64,000 bases of DNA from Cervus elaphus (lineage: Eukaryota; Chordata; Mammalia; Artiodactyla; Cervidae): NCBI RefSeq assembly GCF_910594005.1, contig NC_057829.1, positions 55,783,001 to 55,847,000 on the forward strand, in the 5' to 3' direction. Of this stretch, positions 48,477-60,620 are shown piece by piece. How positions within the stretch are numbered: the first letter of the stretch is position 1; the number at the start of each line of letters is the position of its first letter. The position numbers and the translations under genes were made by a program. The notes below the pieces were generated by a model. That model ran no database searches, was not told the DNA's origin, and worked only from the letters and a program-made list of their open reading frames with translations.

Positions 48477-49230
48477 TAAATGTCCATTCCAAGATGAACG
48501 GACAAAGAAGATATAGTATACACATAAAATACAATACTGTGCTGTGTTGTGCTTAGTCGATTCAGTCATATTCAACTCTTTGCGACCACATGGACTGTAG
48601 CCCACTGGCCCCTCTGTCCATGGGGATTCTCCAGGCAAGAATACTGGAGTGCATTGCCATGCCCTCCTCCAGGGGATGTTCCCAACCCAGGGATCGAACC
48701 CAGGTCTCCCGCATTGCAGGCACATTCATCTGAGCCACCAGGGAAACCCAAAAATACTGGAGTGGGTAGCCTATCCCCTCTCCAGGAGAACTGCCCGACC
48801 CAAGAATCAAATCGGGGTCTCCTGCACTGCAGGCAGATTCTTTACCAGCTGAGCTACCACCTGGCCATAAAACAGAATAAAATAATGCCAACTGCAGCAA
48901 CATGGATGGGTCTAGAGATTACCATACCAAGTGAAGTAAGTCAGAAAGAGAAAGACATACACCATAAGATATTACTTATATGTGGAATCTAAAATAAGAC
49001 ACAAATTAACTTATCTATGAAACAGAAACAGACTCACAAACATAGAGAACAGACTTATGGTTGCCAAGGCGGAGGGAGAGTTGGGGAGGGATAGAGTGGG
49101 AGTTTGGAATAAGCAGATGCAAACTATTATATATAGAATGGATAAACAACAAGGTGCTACTGTACAGCACAGGGAACTAGATTCAATATTCTAAAATAAA
49201 ACATAATGGAAAAGAATTTTTAAAAATAGT
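48477..49230 (+). mobile_element. L1 3' end, interrupted by a SINE
   Basis: Left piece 48477-48536 (GTCCATTCCAAGATGAACGG), right piece 48866-49230 (AGCAACATGGATGGGTCTAG, ATATTACTTATATGTGGAAT, GTTGCCAAGGCGG, AACAACAAGGTGCTACTGTA). It is closely related to the copy at 42204. Confidence 0.88.
48537..48865 (-). mobile_element. Bov-tA SINE with partial second unit, nested in L1
   Basis: An antisense Bov-tA is followed by about 110 bases repeating its head and mid part (ATACTGGAGTGGGTAGCC, CAGGCAGATTCTTTACCAGC). CATAAAATACAATA at 48523-48536 and CATAAAACAGAATA at 48866-48879 form an imperfect target duplication. Confidence 0.9.
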
Positions 49231-49564
49231 AGTCATTATTCCCAAAGGAGAATGACACAGTGACACCTCACAATGATGCTTTAGGAAGTATATAGAACAT
49301 TAGTGTGAAGGATACACACATAGGATAAGAAACTGGCACTAAGATTTTGAAGTTGTGACAGACAACATAACAATATCTGTTCAACCACTACTAAGAAGTC
49401 AGGGACATGCAATCCAGTAGAGACTGTAACCCTTCAGGGTCCCTGCTACCCTCCCAGTTCAGTTCTCCTCCTTCTGGAGCATGGCCCTGGTTGGTTGTCC
49501 AGCTTGACCATGAGTTCTAGCCACTGTACTCACTATCCAGTTGACAAGATGGAGAGAAAAAAAT
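49231..49564. other. Intron, nothing recognised
   Basis: No repeat or gene named. Confidence 0.3.
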
Positions 49565-49580
49565 AAAAAGAAAAGGATTC

Positions 49581-49987
49581 GTTACCATCTTTCTAAATTC
49601 CATATATATGTGTTAGTATGCTGTAATGTTCTTTATCTTTCTGGCTTAAACCCTATATGCAAAACAGAAAAAGAGACACAGAAATACAGAACAGACTTTT
49701 GAACTCTGTGGGAGAATGTGAGGGTGGGATATTTCAAAAGAACAGCATGTATACTATCTATGGTGAAACAGATCACCAGCCCAGGTGGGATGCAGGAGAC
49801 AAGTGCTCGGGCCTGGTGCACTGGGAAGACCCAGAGGAATCGGGTAGAGAGGGAGGTGGGAGGGGGAATCGGGATGGGGAATACGTGTAAATCTATGGCT
49901 GATTCATATCAATGTATGACAAAACCCACTGAAATGTTGTGAAGTAATTAGCCTCCAACTAATAAAAAAATAATAATAAAGAAAAAA
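49581..49987 (+). mobile_element. Young L1 with 5' inversion (twin priming)
   Basis: 49581-49647 is antisense (TAAATTCCATATATATGTGT) and matches the segment directly upstream of where the sense part begins (about 49648, CCCTATATGCAAAACAG). The sense part reaches the L1 3' end and A-tail at 49930-49987. AAAAAGAAAAGGATTC flanks the unit at 49565-49580 and 49988-50003. Compare the colinear order at 57541-57660. Confidence 0.93.
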
Positions 49988-50003
49988 AAAAAGAAAAGGA
50001 TTC

Positions 50004-50475
50004 TATCAACTCTCAAAGAATATATACATGCTGAAAATTAATTTTAAAGATGATCAAGGATGACTTCCTTCAAAGAGAAAGGGGATCCAGAGAAGCCAGA
50101 AGGTACCCTGCACTGCTGACTGCAGCAGAATTAAAGCCAAGAGCAGAACTCAGATGACTGAGGCGAATGAGTCATGGTACCTGGCGAGGAAGCAAGGCTT
50201 CAGCCAGACACCAGTCAGAATTAAAGATTATAGCTCTTGCAAATTAGCCAGAGGAGTTCCTGCAACTGTGGACAATCCAAAGACGAGCCCTGCCCTCACA
50301 CATGAGGCTGAAAGCCAACAGATGCTGACTGCATTAAAACAGTAACTGCATCTGCTCAGATTAACCATACATCTGATGTAAATCCTAAACACCTCACAAG
50401 ATGTCATCAAATAAATACTTCTGTCCCTTTAATATAAAATAAAATATAGATGTAAGAAGCTGCCGAAAATACACA
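50004..50475. other. Intron, nothing recognised
   Basis: Balanced composition at 50050-50340; no repeat or gene named. Confidence 0.35.
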
Positions 50476-50479
50476 TGGA

Positions 50480-51540
50480 TATTTTCATAGTAACTTTTAG
50501 AGAATCCTCAAGATACCTTGCCTGTATCCACCTCTACGGGCAAGAGATAAAACATTATGCCATCTCAAAAGCATGCCTTTCTGATCACCATGATTCTTCC
50601 CACCTAGAAGTAATTAATCACTATCCTTGTTCTCATGATGTAGATTTCCTTTCTTTTCTTTATAATATTTCCATCTCTATGTATCTCCAAATAATGTTGC
50701 TTGTTTCTATTTTCAGATGAATAGAATTACATTATATGTGTTCTTTTTACTCTGTTTCTTTGGCTCAGCATCATGTTTGCGGCTTCAAAGCATTATATTT
50801 ATGGGTGAAAGGCCACAATGTCTAAAATTTGAGTTAAAATACTGTGAGGAAGGAGTTACAATGTAAACATTAAATACTTTGTGATGGATAGATTAGGCTC
50901 TTTATACTAGACTCTTGGCTCTTAAATTTTAAGTTTCAAAATTTTTATAATAAAAAATTGCTTAAATTACTTTGTGAGATTCCTTTTACTACAGCAATTT
51001 TCATTGCTGTATAGCAACAGTTTTCTAAGTAAGGTCTCAAAATCAAGAGCATCAGAATCATTTGGGAATTTGTTTGAAATGCAAATCACTGGGCTCTACC
51101 CCAGACTCAGAAGCTTTTGGAATGAGGCCCAGTAATCTGTGTGTTAATAAACCCTCCAGATAGTTCTGATGACGCTCAAGTTTGATAATCACTACTGAAT
51201 AGTGTTCTATTATGTAAATGTTCCACAGTTTATCCATTCTACTATTGATACATTTATATATTAATATATTTCAAGTTTGGGGGTTTCAAATTTGTGAATA
51301 TTATAGATAGTTTGTACAAGACTTTTGGTGACAAGAGCCTCTGACATATACCTACTGGTACAATAACAGAATCACAGGGTATACATATTAATATTACCTG
51401 ATAATGCCAACTATTTTCAAAGTGGTTCACCAATTCACAGTCCCACTAGTAATGTACAAAGGTTCCTTCCGCTCTACATACTTGCCAATATGTGGTATTT
51501 TTCAGATATTTTCATTGTTGCCATTTTAGAGGGTTAAGCA
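50480..51540 (-). mobile_element. Old L1 3' UTR, interrupted by MER5-like relic
   Basis: Antisense L1 3' sequence: TTTGGCTCAGCATCATGTTT, TTTCATTGCTGTATAGC; after the relic, GAATAGTGTTCTATTATGTA, CACAGTCCCACTAGTAATGT and CTTGCCAATATGTGGTATTT. Confidence 0.68.
51018..51197. mobile_element. MER5-type hAT relic nested in old L1
   Basis: ATCAGAATCATTTGGGAATT, GAAATGCAAATCACTGGGCT, CTACCCCAGACTCAGAAGC and a GATAATCACTACTG end match the MER5 family. It splits one antisense L1. Confidence 0.78.
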
Positions 51541-51679
51541 CTTTTAAGCTTTCTAAGTTGGGATCAAAAATCATGTATTAGGGAATAGAATTCCAGACAT
51601 GAAATCATAGTATTGCAACTATATTAATTGGCAGATCTGCATGGAATAAGCCTGACATAGAAAGAATTTGGCATGATAG

Positions 51680-51870
51680 AGAAACTGAAAAAGGCCAATA
51701 TGATTATACTATGAAAAGCAAAGTGAAATACAGTACAAAATGTTGTTGGAGGTAAGAGAGGAACAAATCAGGGACCCTGTAAGCATGCTAAAGACTTTGA
51801 ACTATATTCCTAGTGAAATCAAAAGCCAATGAAGGTTTTTAAGCAGGAAATTTACATGGCTATATTTCTC
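51680..51870 (-). mobile_element. L2 LINE fragment
   Basis: AGGGACCCTGTAAGCATGCT, CTAGTGAAATCAAAAGCCAA and GGAAATTTACATGGCTATAT match the antisense L2 ORF end. Confidence 0.6.
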
Positions 51871-52649
51871 CATCTGTATATTTAAAATCTTTCAGGCACA
51901 CATCCAATTCTCCCTATAATGGAGTTGCTTAATGCTTCAGACTATGCTTCTGCTAAAAACAACTAGAATAGCTGGATAAAGCACAAATACATACACACAC
52001 CTGCTTAAAGGCATAGCAGAGTTTTTAAGACAACCAGTAATTGAGGGGACAAATCCCAGAGATAAGGGAACCACAAAGAGACGAGCCAAAATTATGCAGT
52101 CATTCTTTCCCTTGGGACATTTGCCTAAAGTAGGGGAGGGGTAAGGGGCTGAGGATCCAGGCAAACAGCCTCAACATAGTTGCTATTAAGAGGCAAAAAT
52201 ACCAGAAGAAATTTCAGTAGTCTCTTGAAGAAAGAAAGACAAAACTTAAGAGCCCTGAGATGCCAAGATCCAAATAAAAAAGAAGCAGAAAACGAAGCCC
52301 AGCACTTGGCTGGTATTCCCCTCTAGACATCTGCTCAAGTCTAAAGCTGTGCAGGGCATGAGGCTAAGAAGACAAGGAGAAGGCTCCCAAAAACATTTTC
52401 AGCAAGAATTTTGATAGTCTCACACTGCTGAGGAGAGAAAAGCGTTCTGGACTAGCCACAGAGGGGGAAGTCTGAGAACATCCTATGCTCTTAGCTGCAG
52501 TTCCAAGAAGGCTACAACCTAGAAAGAGGCATCGGCAAGTGGCACACACAGCTTTATCAAAACTAAACCAATGGCTATCCCAGCTGGATTATAATAACCA
52601 GTCCCCCAATGTGCATACCTGGAAGTTTTTTCTCTGGAGATAAAATCAC

Positions 52650-54530
52650 ACACAACATTCACAATTTTTCATACAAAATGTTGAGTATACATTCAAAGCT
52701 AATTAAACATGCCAAGACACAAAGCACAAACCCAGAGGGGAATAAAAAACAGATCACAGACACAGAAATCACAAGTGATCTAGGTATTAGAGTTAGTAGG
52801 AAAAGAGTCTAACTATGATTAATATATTCAGAAATATAATAAGAAGGTGGGAAAATTCATAAAAGGCAAAGAATTTCACCATAGAGTTAGAATCAATAAA
52901 AAGAATCAAATGCAAAAAACAGGATCAAAAATAATTTCTAGTACTGTAAAATTAAAACTACTGAGCAACATATTAGACATAGCAGAAGACATGATTAATA
53001 ACTAGGAAGGTAGGTCAAAATTCTTCAAAGCTGAAGCACAGAGAAAAGCTAAAATGGAAAAGAAAGAAGAGTAACATACATTTATGATAAAGGAAAAAGA
53101 CCTAAATTACGTAACTTTGAAGACAGAAGAAGAGAGAAAGAAGGGGCAACAAAAATATTTAAAGATATACAACCAAGTTAGAGATACCAATGCACAAACA
53201 CAAAAGTTACTAAGAACTTCATCAGGGTTGACAGCAAATATACAATAGAAAATAATCAATAATGCCAAACCTAGGGACATCACAGAAAGATGGATAAAAC
53301 TAAAGGCAGAAAGAAAATCCTAAAAGTAACCAAAGGTAAAAAAACACAATATCTTCAAAAAAAGTTTTGATAATGTTGGTTAATGACTGACTTTCCAGCA
53401 GAAAGGATGGAAGCCTGAAGACAATGGAATAAGATTTTTAAAGTGCTGGGAAAAAACCTTCATTAATAGAATGACATACTTAGAGAAAATATCATTCAAA
53501 ATGACAGTAAAATTAAGATATTTTCAGATAAGTAGAAACTGAGAGGATCTGTCAGCAGTAAACCCTCACTTTGATAAAATGCTAATAAAAGTCTAATGGG
53601 CATAAGAAAATGATCCCAGATGAAAGCATGGCAATGTAGGAAAAAAATAAAGAGCAATGGAAAAGGTAAACATGTGGGTATATAAGAATGAATATTGATT
53701 GTTTAAAGTAACAATAAAAATTCTAATACATTTTTAAAATGTGTATTTTAGATTAAAATGCATCTATAAAATGAAAGATATGAGAGGGCACATAAAATTA
53801 AAATGCAATAAGGTATCTTATTATGCACTACATTTACCCAAAAGAAATGAAAATATGTACACAAAATGATTTATACATTATATATTTATAGAAGCGCTGT
53901 TAGTGACAGGCTTCCCAGGTGGCACTAGTGGTAAATAATCCACTTGCCAGTGCAGGAGATGCAAGAGACATGGGTTCAATCCATGGGTTGGGAATGATCC
54001 CTGGAGTAGGAAACAGCAACCCACCCCAGTAATCTTGCCTGGAAAATTCCATGGACAGAGGAGCCTGAAAGGCTACAGTCCATGGGGCCGTAAAGATTCA
54101 GACACGGCTGAGCACACACACACCTACCTAATTCCTAGTATCCATGGTTAGTGACAGGTAGAAACTGAAAACAATTCAAATGTGCATCTACAGGTGAACT
54201 GATAATCAAATTAAATGGAATACCACTCAGGAAAGAAAGGAACAAAATACTGACAGACTAAAAACTATTGATGAATCACACGTATGGGTTTAGAGTGAGC
54301 AAAAAAAGATGCCAGGTTTAAAAGCACACAGTATACTATTCCACTTTGTGAGGTTTTGACCAAGAGAAACTAGTTTCTGATGCTAACAATCAGGATAACT
54401 GTTATCTTTGGGAGTAATATAAACTGGGAATGAGTAAGAAGGGACCTCTGGCTGGTTAGTAACGTTCCATTTCTTGATCCAGTTACATTCATAGGTTCAC
54501 TTCATAGAAAAGGATCAAGCTTCACATTTA
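52650..54530 (+). mobile_element. Old L1/HAL1-like LINE, interrupted by a SINE
   Basis: Sense traces: GAAGACAATGGAATAAGATT, TTTAAAGTGCTGGGAAAAAA, GATATTTTCAGATAAGTAG, AATGATCCCAGATGAAAGCA; 3' end after the SINE (ATACTATTCCACTTTGTGAG, GGATAACTGTTATCTTTGGG). Decayed. Confidence 0.6.
53911..54146 (+). mobile_element. Bov-tA SINE with 12-bp TSD
   Basis: Head CTTCCCAGGTGGCACTAGTG, body CATGGACAGAGGAGCCTG and tail CAGACACGGCTGAGCACACA. GTTAGTGACAGG flanks it exactly at 53899-53910 and 54147-54158. Confidence 0.95.
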
Positions 54531-55154
54531 GGATCGTTCATTCCTCTATAAGTATTTCCAAAAAAAACCAGTTATACACAGCATAATAAGACTATATCAA
54601 CCACTAAAATATAGCATTAATATATATGCTACTCCCTAATTACCCCCACCCCCGCCCCACTAGAGATAACTAACTACTCTCATAAATTTGGTGCTCACCA
54701 TTCTTCTGCACTAACTTATATTTTGACTCCTTATATATAAGTTCACCTAAACAATATATAGAATTGTTTTGCATGTTTTTAAACTTTATATAAAAGATAA
54801 TTTGATTTCTGTATTTAAAAGATCATTCTAAAAATGGCACAAGGAAACTTCCTAGTGTGAAAAAATATTCTATATATTATTTAGAGTGTTGGTTAAATGT
54901 GTAAAAACATTTGTCAAAGCACATCAAAATGTACATTTAATATCTGTGCATTTCAATACAGGTAAATGTTACCTCACTTAAAACCACTTTTTAAAAAACA
55001 AATCATTCTAGCATTTTCATAGGCAATGGATGAGAAGTGAAATCAGGAAGGCCAGTTAAAATATTACAGTAGACCTGGTGAGGGCCAAACTCATCTCTCT
55101 GAGAAGGAAGGAACTAAAGTCAGGTTGTGCTCATAGTTCTTTGAACAGCTTAAT
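54531..55154. other. Intron, nothing recognised
   Basis: AT-rich, with a C-run near 54644-54660. No element named. Confidence 0.3.
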
Positions 55155-55166
55155 TGTGAAGTGAAG

Positions 55167-55386
55167 GGCTTCCCAGGTGGCTCAGATGGTAAGAAGCTGC
55201 CTGCAATGCAGGAGACCCGGATTCAATCCTTGGGTAGGGAAGATCCCCTGGAGAAGGGAATGGCAGCCCACTCCAATATTCTTGCCTAAAGAATCCCATG
55301 GAGGAGGAGGAGGAGTCTGGTGGGCTATAGTCCATGGAGTCACAAAGAGTCAGAGACAACTAAGCAATAATCCTTTCACTTCCCAC
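55167..55386 (+). mobile_element. Bov-tA SINE with GGA expansion
   Basis: Head GGCTTCCCAGGTGGCTCAG, B-box variant, body and AGTCAGAGACAACTAAGCAA tail. A (GGA)5 run at 55300-55315 replaces the usual ACAGAGGAGCC block. TGTGAAGTGAAG flanks it at 55155-55166 and 55387-55398. Confidence 0.95.
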
Positions 55387-55449
55387 TGTGAAGTGAAGCA
55401 GTGACTGGAAGGAGGAATAAGGCCAAAGAGAGTTCTTAAAAATGGAAGA

Positions 55450-57946
55450 TGGCTAGCAAACAGAATCCAACAACATATTAAAAAGATCATACATCATGAC
55501 CAAGTGGGCTTTAACCCAGGAATGCAACGATTCTTTAATATCCTCAAATCAATCAATGTAATACACCTCATTAACAAATTGAAAGATAAAAACCATATGA
55601 TTATCTCAATAGATGCAGAGAAAGCCTTTGACAAAATTCAACATCCATTTATGATTAAAACTTTCCAGAAAGCAGAAATAGAAGGAACATGCCTCAACAT
55701 AATAAAAGCCATATATGACAAACCCACAGCAAACATCCTCAATGGTGAAAAATTGAAAGCATTTCCCCTAAAATCAGGAACAAGACAAGGGTACCCACTC
55801 TCACCACTACTATTCAACATAGTTTTGGAAGTTTTGGCCACAGCAATAAGAGCAGAAAAAGAAATAAAAGGAATCCAGATAGGAAAAGAAGAAGTGAAAC
55901 TCTCACTGTTTGCAGATTACATGATCCTCTACATAGAAAACCCTAAAGACTCTATCATAAAATAACTAGAGCTGAATCAATGAATATAGTAAAGTTGCAG
56001 GATATAAAATTAACACACAGAAATCCCTTGCATTCCTATACACTATCAATGAGAAAACGGAAAGAGAAATTAAGGAAACAATACCATTCACCATTGCAAC
56101 AAAAAGAATAAAATACTTAGGATTATATCTACCTAAAGAAACAAAAGACCTATACATAGAAAACTATAAAACACTGATGAAAGAAATCAAAGAGTACACA
56201 AATACATGGAGAAATATACCGTGTTCATGGATTGGAAGAATCAATACTGTGAAAATGAGTATAATATCCAAAGCAATCTATAGATTCAATGCAATCCCTA
56301 TCAAGCTACCAATGGTTTTTTTCAGAGAACTAGAACAAATAATTTCACAATTTGTATGGAAATACAAAAAACCTGGAATAGCCAAAGCAATCTTGAGAAA
56401 GAAGAATGGAACTGGAGGAATCAACCTGCCTGACTTCAGGCTCTACTACAAAGCCACAGTCATCAAGACAGTATGGTACTGGCACAAAGACAGAAATATA
56501 GATCAATGGAACAAAATAGAAAGCCCAGAGATAAATCCACGTACCTACAGACATGTTATCTTCAACAAAGGAGGCAAGAATATACAATGGAAAAAAGACA
56601 ACCTCTTTAACAAGTGGTGCTGGGAAAACTGGTCAACCACTTGTAAAAGAATGAAACTAGAACACTTTCTAACACCATACACAAAAATAAACTCAAAATG
56701 GATTAAAGATCTAAATATAAGACCAGAAACTATAAAACTCCTAGAGGAGAACATAGGCAAAACACTCTCTGACATAAATCACAGCAAGATCCTCTATGAC
56801 CCACCTCCCAGAATATTGGAAATAAAAGCAAAAATAAACAAATGGGACCTAATGAAACTTAAAAGCTTTTGCACAACAAAGGAAACTATAAGCAAGGTGA
56901 AAAAGACAGCCCTCAGATTGGGAGAAAATAATAGAAAACGAAGAAACAAGGATTAAAAAAATATATACAAGCAACTCCTGCAGCTCAATTCCAGAAAAAT
57001 AAATGACCCAATCAAAAGATGGGCCAAAGATCTAAACAAACATTTCTCCAAAGAAGACATACAGATGGCTAACAAACACATGAAAAGATGCTCAACATCA
57101 CTCATTATCAGAGAAATGCAAATCAAAACCACAATGAGGTACCATTACATGCCAGTCAGAATGGCTGCTATCCAAAAGTCTACAAGCAATAAATGCTGGA
57201 GAGGGTGTGGAGAAAAGGGAACCCTCTTACACTGTTGGTGGGAATGCAAACTAGTATAGCACTATGGAGAACAGTGTGGAGATTCCTTAAAAAACTGGAA
57301 ATAGAACTGCCATATGACCCAGCAATCCCACTCCTGGGCATACACACCGAGGAAACCAGAACTGAAAGAGACACATGTCCCCCAATGTTCATCGTAGCAC
57401 TATTTATAAAAGCCAGGACATGGAAGCAACCTAGATGCCCATCAGCAGACAAATGATAAGCTATGGTACATATACACAATAGAATATTACTCAGCCATTA
57501 AAAAGAATACATTTGAATCAGTTCTAATGAAATGGATAAAACTGGAGCGCATTATACAGAGTGAAGCAAGCCAGAAAGATAAAGACCAATACATTATACT
57601 AACACATATATATGGAATTTAGAAAGATGGTAACGATAACCCTATATGCAAGACAGAAAAAGAGACACAGATGTATAGAACAGACTTTTGGACTCTATGG
57701 GAGAAGGCGAGGGTGGGATGATCTGAGAGAACAGCATTGAAACATGTATATTATTAAGTGTGAAACAGATCACCAGTGCAGGTTGGATGCATGAGACAAG
57801 TGCTCGGGGCTGGTGCACTGGGATGACCCAGAGGGATGGGATGGGGAGGGAGGTGGGAGGGGCATTCAGGATGAGGAACACATGTAAATCCATGGCTGAT
57901 TCATGTCAATGTATGGCAAAAACCACTACAATATTGTAAAAAAAAA
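55450..57946 (+). mobile_element. Young bovine-type L1, 5'-truncated, about 2.5 kb
   Basis: L1 ORF2 encodes endonuclease and reverse transcriptase; this copy starts in the RT fingers/palm region. Frame 55504-55965 carries SIDAEKAFDKIQH and FADYMILY, where the usual second catalytic Asp is Tyr. Frame 56177-56956 covers the downstream RT/thumb region, and 57065-57456 holds the cysteine-rich C-terminal segment (CWRGCGEKG), broken across registers. The 3' UTR is present to about 57936, then an A-run. AAAAATGGAAGA flanks it at 55438-55449 and 57947-57958. Antisense to HTR7, not active. Confidence 0.95.
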
Positions 57947-57959
57947 AAAAATGGAAGAG

Positions 57960-59859
57960 GAAGCTTGACCCTATTGAGAGGCAACACAGAAGACAAAGAA
58001 GAGATGAGGGTTTAAGGGTTGAGTCCTCTAGAAGGTGAGAGGGGATGGGATGGTCTGATCTCTGCTGGGACACAATGCCTTCTTGCTTTTAACTAGAAGG
58101 AAGTAAAGGTATAGATGCAGGAAAAATTGTTTGGTGATAGAAAGACAAAGGAGTTTCCATTCAATGGCTGCTACTTCTTCAATGATCATGGGTCATTATC
58201 TATAAAGGGTGAAGATTGGAGTGTTGAAGCTTATGAAAAGGGGCATGAAATTCCATGGGAAAAGGCTGGGAAAGCATCCCAACATGGTGGGGAAAGGTTA
58301 AGAAAAAATCTAAGGTTCTATTTTGCAAGGTTAAATGACTAACAGGTATCCAAATAAAAAATGGGAATATTATTATTCATCTTTGCTTATGCTTCATGAA
58401 GCACAGTGTAACAAATAATAGGTACATGAAAGAATGAAGATTAAATCTTTTCATATGTTCTTAGCACCTTTTTACATTGTTGGCCATATTCTACAATGGA
58501 AATCAAGAAAAAATAGAAATGATGTACCTTATCAATCAATCGCTATCAAATGCATTTTTCTTTTCCTCAGTTTTAGTTCTGTGTGTTCTTGGAAGAAAAA
58601 CAATCTGTGTCTTCCAATGTTACAAAGTCTTCATTTTATCAAAAACTGACATGTTCATCCTCTAAAAAAAACTGTTCAGCAGAATTCACCAATGGGGCAA
58701 TTTTCATTAAAAAAAAAAAAACTGAGAGACAAACTCTGCATCCCTATGATAACACAATTTGTGACAATCATAAGGATATAGCTGAAAAAGAAATTAGAAG
58801 CTCTTGCCAAGAAGGATTAACCTGATCTCTGTATTGGAGACGTTCGTGCTGCTGCTAAGTCACACGTGCATCATGAGTAAAGAAAGCCTTCAGCTTGTGT
58901 ACAGGAATCTCAGGGTGACCCCAGCAAACAATAAGCACACTGTGCTGTTTGTTTATCATTTATCAATTGTGAAATAAAAAAAAGATTATAAATGCATCAC
59001 TTGCAGTAGAAATTATTTTTATTACACTAAGCTCCATTGAAAAGGGCTCCATTCATGCAAGAAGCACTGTTTTGGCTGGATGAACAGTCAGATTTTTACA
59101 GTTATAATTCAAGCATATACTTACTACATATATTGAGTGCACTCTCCTAGTTCCTGTTGCTACAGTCAGACTACAAATGCGTATTTGCGGTCATGCTTAA
59201 CTACAGTAATTCAGAACTTCAGCTGTCAAGTTTGGAGCTAATATTATCATGTATGCAGTTCATGTTCTACTCTTAAAAATAATTCCTTGTTTGCTATCAG
59301 AAGCTCCTAATATAATACACAAAATAGCAGGATCAATTTTTTAAAATAATCTATATCTTTAACTTAATGTAAATACAATGTACTTTTTTCCCTGAAAATA
59401 TCCCCTTCCTTCAGTAACTATAAACCCTGGTGAAGGAGTAAAACAGAAGAACATATTAAATATATACAAAACACACACAGAGAAAACAGCAGTGTTTACA
59501 GGGAGGAAAGGAAGGAAAATCTCAGTTTTGTGCTAGACTATCCTTTGAGACATTTTTTTAAGTGTGGAGGCACCAATTATTTCTCCTTTACTGGAAGGTC
59601 TACACATTTAAAGGTTCTGTAGGTCCACTAAGAAAATAAGCAACTGTTTCTCTGTATCATTAAACACAACAGGATACCAGTCCTGTGCCGATTTTAAAAC
59701 ACTAACAAAATTCTAACTGTGAATATTAAGATTTAACATTTCAGTTTCAAGAGAAGCAAAGAGTTGTTTTGTCTCCAAACAGCATTAGAACCATACTCCA
59801 AATTGTCAATTGCACAATATCTCTAGCACTGAAGGCTAGCTCCAGTGCAGAATCTTATA
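57960..59859. other. Intron, no element recognised
   Basis: About 1.9 kb of mostly unique AT-rich sequence. Frames at 58115-58342, 58434-58825 resemble no protein. GTGCTGCTGCTAAGTC at 58846-58861 is only a short echo of a Bov-A tail. Confidence 0.35.
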
Positions 59860-60130
59860 ATGCTAGAGTCTGAAGAAAACTTGCAGGTCCCCTATTCCAA
59901 TCTGACACCCAAGACAGGAATTTTTTTCCTCAGCATCGCTGACAGATGGTCAGTCTCTGTTTCAATTACTCCAGTGGGGGAGTTCTCAAGAGAAGATTCC
60001 CAAGGGATATGATGAAATGCTAGAATCAACCATTCAGACAGGGAGTACAGCTCCAATAAGCCTGTAGATACAGACAGCGTTGCCAGACAATAAAACCAGA
60101 CTTCCAAAAGAAAGTGATTCAGAATCAGCA
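59860..60130. repeat. Possible old mammalian repeat, family not named
   Basis: AGCATCGCTGACAGATGGTC, AGTCTCTGTTTCAATTACTC and CAGTGGGGGAGTTCTC resemble a widespread old mammalian repeat. The matching minus-strand frame at 59892-60131 is therefore probably not a gene. Confidence 0.4.
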
Positions 60131-60509
60131 ATGTTAAGACATGTAGACCCCCCCAATCCTGGGACCACCCTAGGTCTTTTTATTGGCCTGGGAAGTAGCG
60201 TCTACAATCTGGGAAGCAAGGTGGCTTTTCTCCTGCTGGTTTCTTAAAGAATTGATTCTTTCAGGCTCACAGCAAGGGTTTGTTAGGCTCGGAGAGGATC
60301 AAATTTCTTCCTTCTGAAAACCAAGCCAAGGGACCCCCTGGTGGAATTGCTAATGCTTAAAATACTCCTAACTTTGGTCTTAAAATTCTCACTACAATAA
60401 ACCAGGGCATTCCGAGCTCTTCTTTTAAAGGTATATACAGGCTAAGCTGTAACTGAAGTAGTTTGGTTGGTGTAGGGTTGATGTGTGGGGGTTGATGTTA
60501 AGCGCAGCC
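60131..60509. other. HTR7 intron 1, promoter-proximal segment
   Basis: Low-repeat sequence between the possible repeat and the CpG island. GGTTGATG is repeated at 60476 and 60489. No regulatory motif I can support. Confidence 0.35.
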
Positions 60510-60614
60510 CTTCATCCCGCCGTGAAGTCTGGTTTACCTGACCAGGAAAGGCGAGCGAGCGGGGCAAAGCTGCCAGCACACCCCCTGCTGGACCCCGTCA
60601 CAGGGTTGTCCGGC

Positions 60615-60620
60615 CCTTAC
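60615..60620 (-). other. HTR7: HTR7 exon 1 splice donor
   Basis: On the minus strand the exon ends CAG and the intron begins GTAAGG, a strong U1 match. The split falls after the second base of the Arg codon of the DR pair, matching the known HTR7 exon 1/2 boundary in the DRY motif. If the intron is retained the frame reads AGG then stops at TAA (60617-60619), truncating the receptor after TM3. Confidence 0.93.

Larger units (their letters stand above)
1..60620 (-). other. HTR7: HTR7 intron 1 (partial, acceptor not in window)
   Basis: No further HTR7 exon is seen below the donor. Exon 2 of the family would encode the Y of DRY through TM4-TM6; no frame in the window resembles it. The stretch is AT-rich and full of retrotransposons, as expected for the long first intron of this gene. 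Because transcription runs right to left, plus-strand elements are antisense to the pre-mRNA. Confidence 0.88.

Noticed and set aside
56177..56956. A 259-codon plus-strand frame
   Set aside because: It is L1 ORF2 within the truncated L1 at 55450-57946, disconnected from the upstream RT part by a frame break.
58846..58861. GTGCTGCTGCTAAGTC resembling a Bov-A2 tail
   Set aside because: Too short, and no Bov-A body follows.
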